This document shows positions 1-10,722 of a stretch of 64,000 bases of DNA, piece after piece. Both the position numbers and the translations under genes were made by a program. The notes under the pieces are model-generated. The model ran no database searches. It worked only from the letters and a program-made list of their open reading frames with translations, and had not been told where the DNA came from. Positions within the stretch are counted from its first letter, which is position 1. Each line of letters starts with the position of its first letter. The stretch is from an uncultured Paracoccaceae bacterium (GTDB lineage Bacteria; Pseudomonadota; Alphaproteobacteria; Rhodobacterales; Rhodobacteraceae). The stretch covers positions 124,001 to 188,000 of the forward strand of contig CANLDN010000003.1 in assembly GCA_947489445.1 (NCBI GenBank), in the 5' to 3' direction.

Positions 1-472
1 TCAGCGTGCCGGACCGGGAGACGACGCCGACCGATCCGCGCTTGTGGATATGGCCGGGCATGATGCCGATCTTGCAGGCGTCGGGCGTGATGACGCCGGG
101 GCAGTTGGGGCCAATCAGGCGGGAGGCGGAGCCTTCGAGCGCACGCTTGACCCGCATCATATCGAGGACGGGGATGCCTTCGGTGATGCAGATGATCAGT
201 TCCATTTCGGCATCGATAGCCTCGAGGATGGAGTCTGCCGCGAAGGGTGGGGGGACGTAGATGACGGATGCGTTGGCTTCGGTCTTCGCCTTCGCCTCAT
301 GCACCGAGTTGAAGATCGGCAGGTCCAGATGCGTCTGGCCGCCTTTGCCGGGGGTGACACCGCCGACCATCTTGGTGCCGTAGGCGATGGCCTGTTCAGA
401 GTGGAACGTGCCTTGCGAGCCGGTGAGGCCCTGGCAGATGACTTTGGTGTTTTCGTTTACGAGAATGGCCAT
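1..472 (-). CDS. sucD: Succinyl-CoA ligase (ADP-forming) subunit alpha, partial (C-terminus outside window)
   Basis: Minus-strand translation from ATG at 472 reads [54 protein letters not shown], typical SucD N-terminus; adjacent to sucC. Confidence 0.95.
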   Translation of the reverse strand, partial: MAILVNENTKVICQGLTGSQGTFHSEQAIAYGTKMVGGVTPGKGGQTHLDLPIFNSVHEAKAKTEANASVIYVPPPFAADSILEAIDAEMELIICITEGIPVLDMMRVKRALEGSASRLIGPNCPGVITPDACKIGIMPGHIHKRGSVGVVSRSGTL

Positions 473-546
473 GTTTGGTCCTAGCTTTTCGTGTTTTGTC
501 TTTTGTTAAACTCTGTGAGTTATCGAAGGCGGACGATTACTTCTGT

Positions 547-1125
547 CTATCCTCCACGGCGAGCTCCCTCGGGAATTACGACCGGTGCTTGAATGGCCAT
601 TCGATAATAGCGCCCATCCCCACTTGGCGCTGCACGAGACGTCACGCTGATATTACGCGGAACCGGTGCGATTATAGAAAGTGTGCCATCGGCTAACTGA
701 CTTACAACATTGTCAGTTGATGCGTCACTGAAGAAAACAAGTGAGCATTGACCGTCTGCGACCCGGACTGACAGATTGGCAGTGTTGTGGTAAAACGTGC
801 CCGTCACTTCGTTGCGCGTTACGTCGTGGACACGAAGCCCATAGGCATAATTGTCGAAATTTGGACCGCGTACGAGGCATGTATTGGCGAAGATGACGCC
901 TGCATCATAGCCGCTCATCACACTCTGACCGGGCCCAGCACTTCGTGACACTGGGATCTTTGCGAGACTCTCCTCTTGTGTCAGGATTTGGCCAGTAGAT
1001 CCGCAAGCCGCAGTTCCCAACGCCAATGCCAGATATAACGCCGCTTTAGTGGCGCGACCTGTCCGGGGCTCCGCCCGTGATTGGGCGAAAAGGTCCCCCG
1101 GACCTTTTCCAAGAAGCCCAATCAC
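547..1125 (-). CDS. Hypothetical lipoprotein-like protein between sucC and sucD (start uncertain)
   Basis: 192-aa ORF with hydrophobic segment and lipobox-like LGTAACG; GTG at 1125 overlaps sucC stop; no good alternative start seen. Confidence 0.6.
   Translation of the reverse strand: MIGLLGKGPGDLFAQSRAEPRTGRATKAALYLALALGTAACGSTGQILTQEESLAKIPVSRSAGPGQSVMSGYDAGVIFANTCLVRGPNFDNYAYGLRVHDVTRNEVTGTFYHNTANLSVRVADGQCSLVFFSDASTDNVVSQLADGTLSIIAPVPRNISVTSRAAPSGDGRYYRMAIQAPVVIPEGARRGG
1088..1108 (-). terminator. Perfect hairpin AAAAGGTCC-CCC-GGACCTTTT just after sucC stop
   Basis: 9-bp perfect inverted repeat ending in a T run. Confidence 0.5.
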
Positions 1126-2315
1126 CCCTTCACCGCCTTCACGATCTTCTGCGCGCCGTCTTTCAGATCGTCGGCTGCGATCACGTCGAGGCCGGAGTTG
1201 TTGATGATCTCTTTACCCTTCTCCACGTTTGTGCCTTCCAGACGCACGACCAGCGGGACCTTCAAGCCGACCTCTTTGACCGCAGAGACCACGCCTTCGG
1301 CGATGACGTCGCAGCGCATGATGCCGCCGAAGATGTTGACCAGGATGCCTTTGACGTTGGGGTCGGAAGTGATGATCTTGAACGCCTCGGTCACCTTCTC
1401 CTTGGTGGCCCCGCCGCCCACGTCGAGGAAGTTGGCAGGTTCGGCGCCATAGAGCTTAATGATGTCCATCGTCGCCATGGCAAGGCCCGCGCCGTTGACC
1501 ATGCAGCCGATTTCACCGTCAAGCGCGATGTAGTTCAGGTCGAATTTCGACGCGGCGAGTTCCTTGGGATCTTCCTCTGTCTCATCCCGCAGCGCGGCCA
1601 CATCGGCGTGGCGGTAGACGGCGTTGCCATCGAAGGCGACCTTGGCGTCGAGCACTTTCAGGTCGCCCTTGTCGGTGACGATCAGCGGGTTGATCTCCAG
1701 CATCTCCATGTCTTTTTCGACGAAGGCCTGGTAAAGCTGGCCCATCAGTTTCACGCATTGCTTGACCTGGTTGCCAGTCAGGCCGAGGGCAAATGCGACG
1801 CGGCGACCATGGAACGGCTGGTAGCCAGTCGCCGGGTCGACGGTGAAGTTCAGGATTTTTTCAGGCGTGCTGGCTGCGACTTCTTCGATGTCCATGCCGC
1901 CTTCGGTCGAACAGACAAAGCCGATCCGGCTGGTCTGGCGGTCAACGAGCAATGCAAGATACATCTCGGTTTCGATGCCGGAGCCGTCTTCGATATAGAT
2001 GCGGTTGACCACCTTGCCGACCGGGCCGGTCTGGTGCGTGACCAAAGTACGACCGAGCATCTTTTTTGCTTCCTGCGCGGCCTCTTCTACGGATTTGGCG
2101 AGGCGCACGCCGCCCGCCTCGCCAGCATCGGCTTCTTTGAACTTGCCTTTGCCGCGGCCACCGGCGTGGATCTGTGCCTTGACCACCCAGAGCGGGCCGT
2201 CAAGTTCGCCCGCTGCGGTTTTGGCGTCTTCGGCGCGTGTCACGGGGCGGCCATCGGAAACGGGGGCGCCAAAACTGCGCAACAACGCTTTGGCCTGATA
2301 TTCGTGGATGTTCAT
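1122..2315 (-). CDS. sucC: Succinyl-CoA ligase subunit beta
   Basis: [22 protein letters not shown]...[16 protein letters not shown], classic SucC. Confidence 0.97.
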   Translation of the reverse strand: MNIHEYQAKALLRSFGAPVSDGRPVTRAEDAKTAAGELDGPLWVVKAQIHAGGRGKGKFKEADAGEAGGVRLAKSVEEAAQEAKKMLGRTLVTHQTGPVGKVVNRIYIEDGSGIETEMYLALLVDRQTSRIGFVCSTEGGMDIEEVAASTPEKILNFTVDPATGYQPFHGRRVAFALGLTGNQVKQCVKLMGQLYQAFVEKDMEMLEINPLIVTDKGDLKVLDAKVAFDGNAVYRHADVAALRDETEEDPKELAASKFDLNYIALDGEIGCMVNGAGLAMATMDIIKLYGAEPANFLDVGGGATKEKVTEAFKIITSDPNVKGILVNIFGGIMRCDVIAEGVVSAVKEVGLKVPLVVRLEGTNVEKGKEIINNSGLDVIAADDLKDGAQKIVKAVKG

Positions 2316-2410
2316 GAGACATGTCCAATGTGGCTTCGGTTGCCCATCGTTAGATCATAGGGATTTATAGTTTTCTAACGTAAATACAGAAGATAGGCGG
2401 ATAATCGAAC

Positions 2411-2447
2411 ATTTGTGATCACACGATTTTAGAGTGTGATCACAAAT
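2411..2447. promoter_or_regulatory. Double TGTGATCACA operator upstream of sucC
   Basis: ATTTGTGATCACAC-GATTTTAGA-GTGTGATCACAAAT: 14-bp arms, 9-nt spacer; each arm contains a 10-bp palindrome, centres 21 bp apart; near-identical copy at 10723-10758. Confidence 0.75.
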
Positions 2448-2517
2448 TAACGCCTCGCGTCCAATTGATTGATTCGCGGCAGTTTAAAAACCGGCACTGT
2501 GCTGCTACGCATGACCC

Positions 2518-3534
2518 ATGGCGATGCGCGAACCAAGCTGGGCTGTTGTGGCAACGGTCGATGAACCACCTGCCTTGGTGCAGGCTTTTGTCGCGTGGTA
2601 TCTGTCGCTGGGCGCGTCAGAGGTGTTCTTGTATTTTGACCGGCCTGATGATCCGGCTGCCGCGATGCAGGTGCCGGACGTGACTGTGACACGATGTGAT
2701 GCCGGGCACTGGGTGCGGCTGGGCAAGCGTCGCCCAGACAAACACGAGATCAGGCAGCTGCGCAACGCAACGGATGCGTATGGGCGGATGCAAAGCGATT
2801 GGTTGCTGCATGTGGATGCTGACGAATTTTTATGGGTGCGACAGCCTGTCGCCACCTGTCTGGACAGCGCATATCCTTGGACGGATTGTATTGTCGTGCC
2901 GGTTGCCGAGCGGGTGTATGTGGAGGATGCGCCGGTGTCTTCGGTTTTCTCCGGTGCTTTCCGCAGGCCATTCAAAGGGAAGGCAGAAGAGGGCGTTGCG
3001 CAGTTTGGCCCTGACTATGACCTGAGTTTGCGCGGTCTGACCGGGCATGCGATTGGGAAGAGCTTTACCCGTGCCGGGCGCGACTTAGACGTATCGATTC
3101 ATCGCCCGAAGCCAAAGAAAAATGCGCAGCTTGCGGATGTTGAAACGGCCCCGGGCGTTGATATGGAGCTTTTGCATTTTGATGGTCTGACGCCCTTGCA
3201 TTGGGTTTGTAAACTACTGCGCAGGGCGGATGCGTTTGCCAATCACAATGGTATGGTGCCGTCGTCGCACCGGCAACGACAGATTGATGCAGTTTTGGGC
3301 GATCCGCGAGCAGCGTTTGCGTTGTATGACCGGTTGAAGGTTTTTGATAAGGGGCGGCGCGACGGGCTTATGCAGCTTGGGCTTTGGGTCGATGTAGGGT
3401 TCGATCCAACAGTTACATTTTCGCGGACTGGCCCTGAACATTACATTGATCTGTCGCCTGCGGCTATTGACACTTGGCTTTGGTCGCGAAGCCAAACGTT
3501 GTTGAGCCATCATGGGATTAGTCATGCATCTTGA
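2518..3534 (+). CDS. Glycosyltransferase family 2-type protein
   Basis: VDEPPALVQAFVAWYLSLGASEVFLYFDRPDD...WLLHVDADEFLW. Confidence 0.75.
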   Translation: MAMREPSWAVVATVDEPPALVQAFVAWYLSLGASEVFLYFDRPDDPAAAMQVPDVTVTRCDAGHWVRLGKRRPDKHEIRQLRNATDAYGRMQSDWLLHVDADEFLWVRQPVATCLDSAYPWTDCIVVPVAERVYVEDAPVSSVFSGAFRRPFKGKAEEGVAQFGPDYDLSLRGLTGHAIGKSFTRAGRDLDVSIHRPKPKKNAQLADVETAPGVDMELLHFDGLTPLHWVCKLLRRADAFANHNGMVPSSHRQRQIDAVLGDPRAAFALYDRLKVFDKGRRDGLMQLGLWVDVGFDPTVTFSRTGPEHYIDLSPAAIDTWLWSRSQTLLSHHGISHAS

Positions 3535-3606
3535 ATTGCGTGTCTGGTTCTGTGGCCTGGGTGCGGTTAGGGTCGTGTAAACGAGCAGCAGGGATTTGAG
3601 AAGAAC

Positions 3607-3969
3607 ATGAAAAAATGGGGTCTGATAGCGTGTGTTGCGGTCTGTTTGAGTGCCTGCGCTAGCGGCGCTGGTGGTATTCTGCCCGACGGCGCGGTCGAGA
3701 TTAAAGAAAATCGGGTTGGCGGCTTCACGTCATCGAACGGAGCGCGGTACGCTATGCGTACATACACCGCGCCATCCGACGGCTTTTACTACATCACGGT
3801 CACACCGGCCGGGCGATCGCTTTCGTTTGAAAACAACGGAAGATCGGCGGGTTCAGCTGCGGCTGCCTACATCAGACAACGGGGTTGCACGGATAACCTG
3901 AGCCGCGTGTCCAGCCGGGACGTTTACGATCCGTCCAGCACCACATGGACGATTGTAATCAGCTGCTAA
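3607..3969 (+). CDS. Hypothetical small lipoprotein
   Basis: MKKWGLIACVAVCLSACASGAGG signal peptide with lipobox. Confidence 0.65.
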   Translation: MKKWGLIACVAVCLSACASGAGGILPDGAVEIKENRVGGFTSSNGARYAMRTYTAPSDGFYYITVTPAGRSLSFENNGRSAGSAAAAYIRQRGCTDNLSRVSSRDVYDPSSTTWTIVISC

Positions 3970-3991
3970 GAACAAGATGTTCGTGTAACGC

Positions 3992-4022
3992 AAAAGGGCA
4001 CCATGTTGGGTGCCCTTTTTTC
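3992..4022. terminator. Rho-independent terminator, probably bidirectional
   Basis: AAAAGGGCACC-ATGTT-GGGTGCCCTTTTTT between convergent genes. Confidence 0.9.
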
Positions 4023-4038
4023 TTATTCAGTGCTGATT

Positions 4039-5127
<1,089 letters not shown>

Positions 5128-5166
5128 CTAACGAAGGATGAATGAAAGGGAATTCAGAGGCGCGCA

Positions 5167-5922
5167 GTGGTCGACTTTAGCTGGCAATTCTTTGCGCTGG
5201 GGATACCCGCGATCATATTTGGCGGCATCTCAAAGGGGGGATTCGGGTCTGGGGCCGCTTTTGTCGCGGGTGCGATTCTTGCGTTGGTCGTCCCACCGGG
5301 TGCCGCACTTGGCATTGTGCTGCCACTTTTCATGCTAGTGGATGCCGCGACGCTCAAACCCTATTGGGGTCAATGGCATTGGCCGTCTGCCAAGGGGATC
5401 ATGCAGGGCGCTGTTCCGGGCTGCATTATCGCGGCATGGCTTTATACGGTTGTCGATGCAGATGTGTTTCGTCTGCTGATCGGAGCGATTTGCCTGCTCT
5501 TTGTAGGGTTTCAACTGAGCCGCAATCTGGGTTGGCTGACGGTCCGGCATGTCCCGTTTTCGAGACCGCTGGCCTGGATTGCAGGACTGGTCAGCGGCTT
5601 CACGAGTTTTGTCAGCCATGCCGGTGGGCCGCCGACGGCGGTGTTTTTGTTGTCTCAAGGGCTGAGCAAGACCGCATATCAAGCAACAACGGTGATCGCG
5701 TTTTGGGCGATCAACTGGATGAAGGCGGTGCCTTATGCGTTTTTGGGCATATTCAGTTGGGAAACAGTTACGGGCAGCCTGCTGCTGGCACCCTTTGCCC
5801 TATTGGGGGCATGGATCGGCGTGCGTGCGCATCATCTTGTGCCAGAACGCGCATTTTTTGCGCTGACCTATGTTTTGCTGATTCTGACTGGCGTGCGTCT
5901 GATCTGGGTGGCGATGAGTTAA
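5167..5922 (+). CDS. TauE/SafE (TSUP) family membrane transporter
   Basis: Multiple TM segments, ISKGGFGSGAAFVAG and VSGFTSFVSHAGGPPTAVFLL motifs; GTG start. Confidence 0.85.
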   Translation: MVDFSWQFFALGIPAIIFGGISKGGFGSGAAFVAGAILALVVPPGAALGIVLPLFMLVDAATLKPYWGQWHWPSAKGIMQGAVPGCIIAAWLYTVVDADVFRLLIGAICLLFVGFQLSRNLGWLTVRHVPFSRPLAWIAGLVSGFTSFVSHAGGPPTAVFLLSQGLSKTAYQATTVIAFWAINWMKAVPYAFLGIFSWETVTGSLLLAPFALLGAWIGVRAHHLVPERAFFALTYVLLILTGVRLIWVAMS

Positions 5923-5953
5923 AAAAGCCGCTCTGCGTTTGAGCGGCCTTTAA
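5922..5953 (+). terminator. Rho-independent terminator
   Basis: AAAAGCCGCTC-TGCGTTT-GAGCGGCCTTT after the TSUP gene. Confidence 0.8.
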
Positions 5954-5968
5954 AGACATTGTCGTGGG

Positions 5969-6292
5969 TTACGCGCCGCTATCGGTGTTTGGCAGTGCCT
6001 CGCTGACCTGTTGGAACGACTGACCAGCCGCCACGAGGCAGGTTGGCCCACCGGGCTTGGTGACGGTAATGGTCCAGCTGCCGGTTTCCAGCGATGCAAA
6101 AACTTCGATCACCGAATTGTCCGTGCCAAGCCCGATAGATTGCCGGCTTTCGCCATACCGCGCGGCAAGTCGTTCAACCACGGCTTCATGTGCCGCACAG
6201 TTGCGCGTTTGGGCGTTCACCTGGCTGGCTGCCATCATCATGGCGCAAACGCCGAAAGACATAAGAAAAAAGTTACGCTTCATTTGGTTCAC
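5969..6292 (-). CDS. Hypothetical periplasmic protein
   Basis: 107-aa ORF with signal peptide (FGVCAMMMAASQVNAQ). Confidence 0.6.
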   Translation of the reverse strand: MNQMKRNFFLMSFGVCAMMMAASQVNAQTRNCAAHEAVVERLAARYGESRQSIGLGTDNSVIEVFASLETGSWTITVTKPGGPTCLVAAGQSFQQVSEALPNTDSGA

Positions 6293-6458
6293 CTTGTTGC
6301 GAGGGGGGACCGCGGCTGATCATCCGTCGCAGTCTGCAAGTGCATCAAATTCTGCGTTCAACTTGACGGAAATTGGTTAACACACCGTGACGGTGGGTGT
6401 TTTGCTGCGTCGCGGCATTTTCGGGTTGAATGAAGTGCATATATCTGGCCTGTTTGGC

Positions 6459-6471
6459 GCAATAATATTAC
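6459..6471. promoter_or_regulatory. Degenerate copy (GCAATAATATTAC) of the ecm/ccr palindrome, upstream of mcl2
   Basis: Matches GTAAT-N3-ATTAC with one half-site mismatch, same 13-bp length. Confidence 0.4.
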
Positions 6472-6483
6472 GAGGACGATTCG

Positions 6484-7326
6484 ATGCATGACCGCCCCTA
6501 CCGCTCGGCTTTGTACATCCCGGGCTCCAAGGATCGCGCCTTAGACAAGGCACGTGGCCTGCCTGTTGATGTAATTTTGTTTGATCTGGAGGACGCCGTT
6601 GCACCTGACGCAAAGGTCGCGGCGCGTGATACTTTGAACGCGGCCTTGGCGGCTGGTGGATACGGCAGCCGATTGCGCATTGTGCGGATCAATGGCCTTG
6701 ATACCGAATGGGGCAAAGCGGATGCAGCGGCAGTTGCAGCAATGGATTGTGACGCGATATTGCTGCCAAAGGTCAATGGTCCGGCGGATGTGGATGCCTT
6801 GGCCGCATTGGTCCCCGATCTGCCGATTTGGGCGATGATGGAGACGCCCGAGGGCATATTGCAGGCATCGGAAATTGCAAAACATCCCCGTATCGCTGGG
6901 TTTGTACTGGGCACGAACGATCTGGCCAAGGATCTGAATTCGCGGGGCCGTGCGGCGTTGATGATGTCGCTGCAATTATGCCTGCTGGCGGCGAAGGCTG
7001 CAGGGATTGTCGCGCTGGACGGTGTTTATAATGCATTCAAGGATGAAGATGGCCTGCGTGCGGAATGTGCAGAAGGTCGGGATATGGGATTTGATGGCAA
7101 GACGCTGATCCACCCTGCGCAGGTCGCGATAACCAATCAGGCATTTGGCCCCACTGCGGACGAAATTGATCTGGCGCGCCGTCAGATCGAAGCCTTTGAT
7201 GCCGCCGAGGCCGAGGGGCAGGGTGTGGCTGTGGTTGATGGCCGGATCGTGGAGAACTTGCATATTGTGACGGCCCGCGCGACGTTGGCGAAAGCCGCAG
7301 CAATCGCCACGTTGGAGAATACATGA
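6484..7326 (+). CDS. mcl2: HpcH/HpaI-family CoA ester lyase, likely (3S)-malyl-CoA thioesterase
   Basis: MHDRPYRSALYIPGSKDRALDKARGLPVDVILFDLEDAVAP; co-transcribed with mesaconyl-CoA hydratase gene. Confidence 0.75.
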   Translation: MHDRPYRSALYIPGSKDRALDKARGLPVDVILFDLEDAVAPDAKVAARDTLNAALAAGGYGSRLRIVRINGLDTEWGKADAAAVAAMDCDAILLPKVNGPADVDALAALVPDLPIWAMMETPEGILQASEIAKHPRIAGFVLGTNDLAKDLNSRGRAALMMSLQLCLLAAKAAGIVALDGVYNAFKDEDGLRAECAEGRDMGFDGKTLIHPAQVAITNQAFGPTADEIDLARRQIEAFDAAEAEGQGVAVVDGRIVENLHIVTARATLAKAAAIATLENT

Positions 7327-7877
7327 CACTACTGATCGCAGGGGTTGCCCTTTGGTGGGCCGCGCATTTGTTCAAACGGCTGGTTCCAGGGGCGCGTGTT
7401 GCAATGGGCGATGCTGGCAAGGGGTTAATGGCCATATTGATTGTTGTCAGTGTTGTGTTGATGGTCCTGGGGTATCGGTCTGCCGATGGCACGGTTTATT
7501 GGGGACGCGATCCAATGTGGGTCGGGATCAACAACTTGCTGATGGTCGTGGCGTTCTATTTCTATGCCGCAAGCGGGGCGAAGGGGGCCAAGATTTGGCT
7601 TGGCACGAAGGTCCGTCACCCGCAGTTGACCGGATTTTCGATTTGGGCCGCGGCGCATTTGCTGGTCAATGGCGATATGCCGTCATTCGTTCTGTTTGGC
7701 GGTCTGCTGGTTTGGGCGCTGGTGGAAGTTGTCCTGATCAATGCGCAGGAAGGTCCGTGGGAACGTCCTCCACGCGCGCCTGCGAAGAAAGAGGTCGTGG
7801 CCGTTGTGGTCACGGCGGTTGTTGTCATCGTGGTAATGGCTATTCATTATGCGCTGGGCGTCACGCCTTGGGGATGA
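7323..7877 (+). CDS. NnrU family membrane protein
   Basis: MTLLIAGVALWWAAHLFKRLVPGARVAMGDAGKGLMAILI..; ATGA overlap with mcl2. Confidence 0.8.
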   Translation: MTLLIAGVALWWAAHLFKRLVPGARVAMGDAGKGLMAILIVVSVVLMVLGYRSADGTVYWGRDPMWVGINNLLMVVAFYFYAASGAKGAKIWLGTKVRHPQLTGFSIWAAAHLLVNGDMPSFVLFGGLLVWALVEVVLINAQEGPWERPPRAPAKKEVVAVVVTAVVVIVVMAIHYALGVTPWG

Positions 7878-7881
7878 AATC

Positions 7882-8085
7882 ATGAAAATTTACAGGTTGT
7901 TGACCGAAGATGATACATCGGCCTTTTGCCACAAAGTGTCAGAGGCGTTGTCCAAGGGTTGGGAGCTTTATGGCAGCCCAACTTATGCTTTTGATCAGGC
8001 CAATGGCGTGATGCGCTGTGGCCAGGCAGTGACCAAAGACGTTGATGCCCCTTATTCATCTAACATGAAGTTGGGGCAGCAATGA
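7882..8085 (+). CDS. DUF1737-type small protein
   Basis: MKIYRLLTEDDTSAFCHKVSEALSKGWELYGSPTYAFD. Confidence 0.75.
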   Translation: MKIYRLLTEDDTSAFCHKVSEALSKGWELYGSPTYAFDQANGVMRCGQAVTKDVDAPYSSNMKLGQQ

Positions 8086-9107
8086 CCAAAACAAATGCAG
8101 GCCGCTTTTTTGAAGATTATGCTGTTGGTGATGTGATCACGCATGCAGTTCCGCGCACGATCTCAGGCGGTGAGCGGGCGATGTATCACGCGCTTTATCC
8201 TGCACGGAGTGCGATTTATTCTTCGGATGAATTTGCCCGCGCCTGTGGTTTGCCTGCCTCGCCCGTTGACGACCTGATTACGTTCCATACTGTTTTTGGT
8301 AAGACGGTGCCGGATGTGTCGCTGAATGCGGTCGCCAATCTGGGTTATGCGGATGGCCAGTGGCTGGCGCCGGTTTATCCCGGTGATACGCTGATTTCGG
8401 TTTCAGAAGTGGTCGGGGTTAAACAGAATTCGAACGGCAAATCCGGTGTCGTATGGGTGCGCACGACTGGCCGAAATCAGCGTGGGGATTATGTTCTGAG
8501 CTACGTGCGCTGGGTCATGGTGCGCAAACGGGGGCAGGGGCCTGCGCCAGAGACGGTGATCCCCGACCTGCCTGCGGCGGTGGCTGCATCTGATCTGATG
8601 GTGCCAGAGGGCCTTTCATTTGAAGGTTATGATTTCGCTTTGGCAGGCGAGCGGCATCGTCTGATCAATTATGGTGTCGGTGAAATCATTGACCATGTTG
8701 ATGGCGTAACCATCGAAGAGGCCGAGCACATGCTTGCCACGCGCTTGTGGCAGAACACGGCAAAGGTGCATTTCGATGCAACAAATCGCGATGATGGCAA
8801 GCGGTTGATTTATGGCGGACATGTGATTTCGCTAGCGCGGGCGCTTTCGTTCAACGGGCTGGCAAATGCGCAGATGATTGTGGCGCTTAACGGCGGTGCA
8901 CATGCGAACCCTTGCTTTGCGGCGGATACGATACGGGCTTGGTCCGAAGTGCTGGACGTGGCGGAGACGAATGCACCTGGTGTCGGGGCCATCCGGTTGC
9001 GGCTGGTTGCGACCAAAGGCACCGCCGGTGTCCTGCGCGGCGAGGATGGGCGGTACCACCCCGACGTGCTGCTGGATTTGGATTACTGGGCGTTGATGCC
9101 CACATGA
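8082..9107 (+). CDS. mch: Mesaconyl-CoA hydratase (MaoC-like)
   Basis: MTKTNAGRFFEDYAVGDVITHAVPRTISGGERAMYHALYPAR..., duplicated MaoC-like arrangement; EMC pathway context. Confidence 0.85.
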   Translation: MTKTNAGRFFEDYAVGDVITHAVPRTISGGERAMYHALYPARSAIYSSDEFARACGLPASPVDDLITFHTVFGKTVPDVSLNAVANLGYADGQWLAPVYPGDTLISVSEVVGVKQNSNGKSGVVWVRTTGRNQRGDYVLSYVRWVMVRKRGQGPAPETVIPDLPAAVAASDLMVPEGLSFEGYDFALAGERHRLINYGVGEIIDHVDGVTIEEAEHMLATRLWQNTAKVHFDATNRDDGKRLIYGGHVISLARALSFNGLANAQMIVALNGGAHANPCFAADTIRAWSEVLDVAETNAPGVGAIRLRLVATKGTAGVLRGEDGRYHPDVLLDLDYWALMPT

Positions 9108-10210
9108 TGCTGGCGCAATGGCGGGCCGAGATGAACCATGCGCAGGGCGAGCGCGTGTTTCTTGACGCGCTGAAGGACTATGCCAGTGGGCAGCTGCGCC
9201 GCCGTCAGGCCAGCCATGTGCTTGCAACGCTTATTTCAATCGCGGTGTTGGTGACACCTGTGCTTGTCGCTGTCGTTGGCATTATTGTCATCATTGCGGC
9301 ACTTCCTTCGTTGATTGGTTTCATCTTCGGCAGCCTATTCTTTGCGGCAGGCATTTTCTTGTTGCCTGCGCGTTACCGGATCCCGGCTAATAGCCTGACC
9401 TGTGCCGATACGCCCGAACTATTCGGCGCATTGGATGAGGTTTGCGCGGTGATGGGTGCCCCAAGAATTGAACGGGTGGTTATCAGCGATGATTTTAACG
9501 CATTTGTCGTCAAGGCGGGGGGGCAGTGTATTCTGGGCATCGGCGCGTTGCTTTGGCAAGCCGCAACCCCGGCGGAGCGTCAGGCGCTGATCGCCCACGA
9601 GCTGGCGCATTTGGTCAACGATGATCCGGCGCGTGGCAAGCTGATTGGCTGGGCTCTTCAGACACTGAGTAAGTGGGATGCGCTTTTGGCGCCGGACCCG
9701 CATCATTCAGGCAATGTCATTGGTGAGATTGGGGTGATACCGCTTCGCGTCGTCGTTGAAGCATTGGAAAGGACCACGCTACGTCTGCTTTATCTGCAAA
9801 GCCAGCGTGCAGAGTATTTGGCAGATGCGCTGGCTGTTCGCGCTGCCGGGCCAGCCGCCGTGACACAACTGCTGCAGAAAACTTCGCTTTTCGGTTATGT
9901 TCAGGGCCAATGGTCTGCGCTCCACGGCGTTGGTGATGCCCGTGGACGCGAGGTTCTGGAACTGCTTGTTTCACCTGTTGCCAAATTAAAGGATGCCGAG
10001 CGCGACGACTTGTTGAACGCACTTAATTTCGAAGCATTAACGGTTGATGGAACGCATCCTCCGACAGGCTATCGACTGGGCTTCATAAGGGCGCTGCCGG
10101 TCGCGGCACCTAAATTGCGCGCGGACCTGTTTGCCAAAGACGATCCGGGTTTTTCAGATCGCTTGGCAGAAACTGGCGAAAAATTGGCTGCCGTGTTCGA
10201 AGTGCAATAG
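9104..10210 (+). CDS. M48-family metallopeptidase, membrane-anchored
   Basis: HELAH zinc motif (LIAHELAHLVND) plus TM segments; ATGA overlap with mch. Confidence 0.85.
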   Translation: MMLAQWRAEMNHAQGERVFLDALKDYASGQLRRRQASHVLATLISIAVLVTPVLVAVVGIIVIIAALPSLIGFIFGSLFFAAGIFLLPARYRIPANSLTCADTPELFGALDEVCAVMGAPRIERVVISDDFNAFVVKAGGQCILGIGALLWQAATPAERQALIAHELAHLVNDDPARGKLIGWALQTLSKWDALLAPDPHHSGNVIGEIGVIPLRVVVEALERTTLRLLYLQSQRAEYLADALAVRAAGPAAVTQLLQKTSLFGYVQGQWSALHGVGDARGREVLELLVSPVAKLKDAERDDLLNALNFEALTVDGTHPPTGYRLGFIRALPVAAPKLRADLFAKDDPGFSDRLAETGEKLAAVFEVQ

Positions 10211-10291
10211 TTCGTAACAGAAATGCACCGCTTTTTGTCGATCCGCAGGCTTCGGCTTGCGCGCGGCGGTGTCTTGCGACTTGATACTGGT

Positions 10292-10717
10292 ATGACGAAG
10301 ATACTTGCTTTGACCTGTGCTGCGCTTTTGCCCATGACGGCGGCCGCGCAATCCTGCGAACCTTCGACAGAAGCCGACGTTTCTGTTTTTGAGAGCGCGA
10401 AAACAGCGTTCTTGCGGACGGATTACCGGGCGTTTGCCAATCTGGTTGATGACTATGTGCCTGCGATGGATCAGCAGTTTGATGCGCTTTTTGGCCCGTT
10501 ATCAGTGTTTGACCCGCAAGGCTTTGATCGCTGTCGTACGATCTTGCAGCGTCGTGAGGGGCCGTCGTTCATTCAGGAAATCGTGTTCTACTTTCCCAAA
10601 GGCAGTGACGTGCCGCTGGCACTGCATCTGGTGGGCGCTGAAGTGGATGGTGAGATCAGGATGCTTGAATTCACCTATAACTCCTCCATCAGCGCAGTGT
10701 TGAACGAATTGCACTAG
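10292..10717 (+). CDS. Hypothetical secreted protein
   Basis: MTKILALTCAALLPMTAAAQSCEPS signal peptide. Confidence 0.6.
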   Translation: MTKILALTCAALLPMTAAAQSCEPSTEADVSVFESAKTAFLRTDYRAFANLVDDYVPAMDQQFDALFGPLSVFDPQGFDRCRTILQRREGPSFIQEIVFYFPKGSDVPLALHLVGAEVDGEIRMLEFTYNSSISAVLNELH

Positions 10718-10722
10718 TGGCA

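Noticed and set aside
1077-2360. 427-aa plus-strand ORF opposite sucC
   Set aside because: Antisense shadow of a confidently identified gene; composition typical of spurious ORFs in high-GC DNA.
6377-6405. Hairpin followed by TTTT between divergent genes upstream of mcl2
   Set aside because: Stem is imperfect with bulges; not strong enough to call a terminator or riboswitch.
8131-8144. GTGATCAC inside mch, resembling the TCA operator core
   Set aside because: Within coding sequence, single copy, lacks flanking TGTGATCACA and the paired site.
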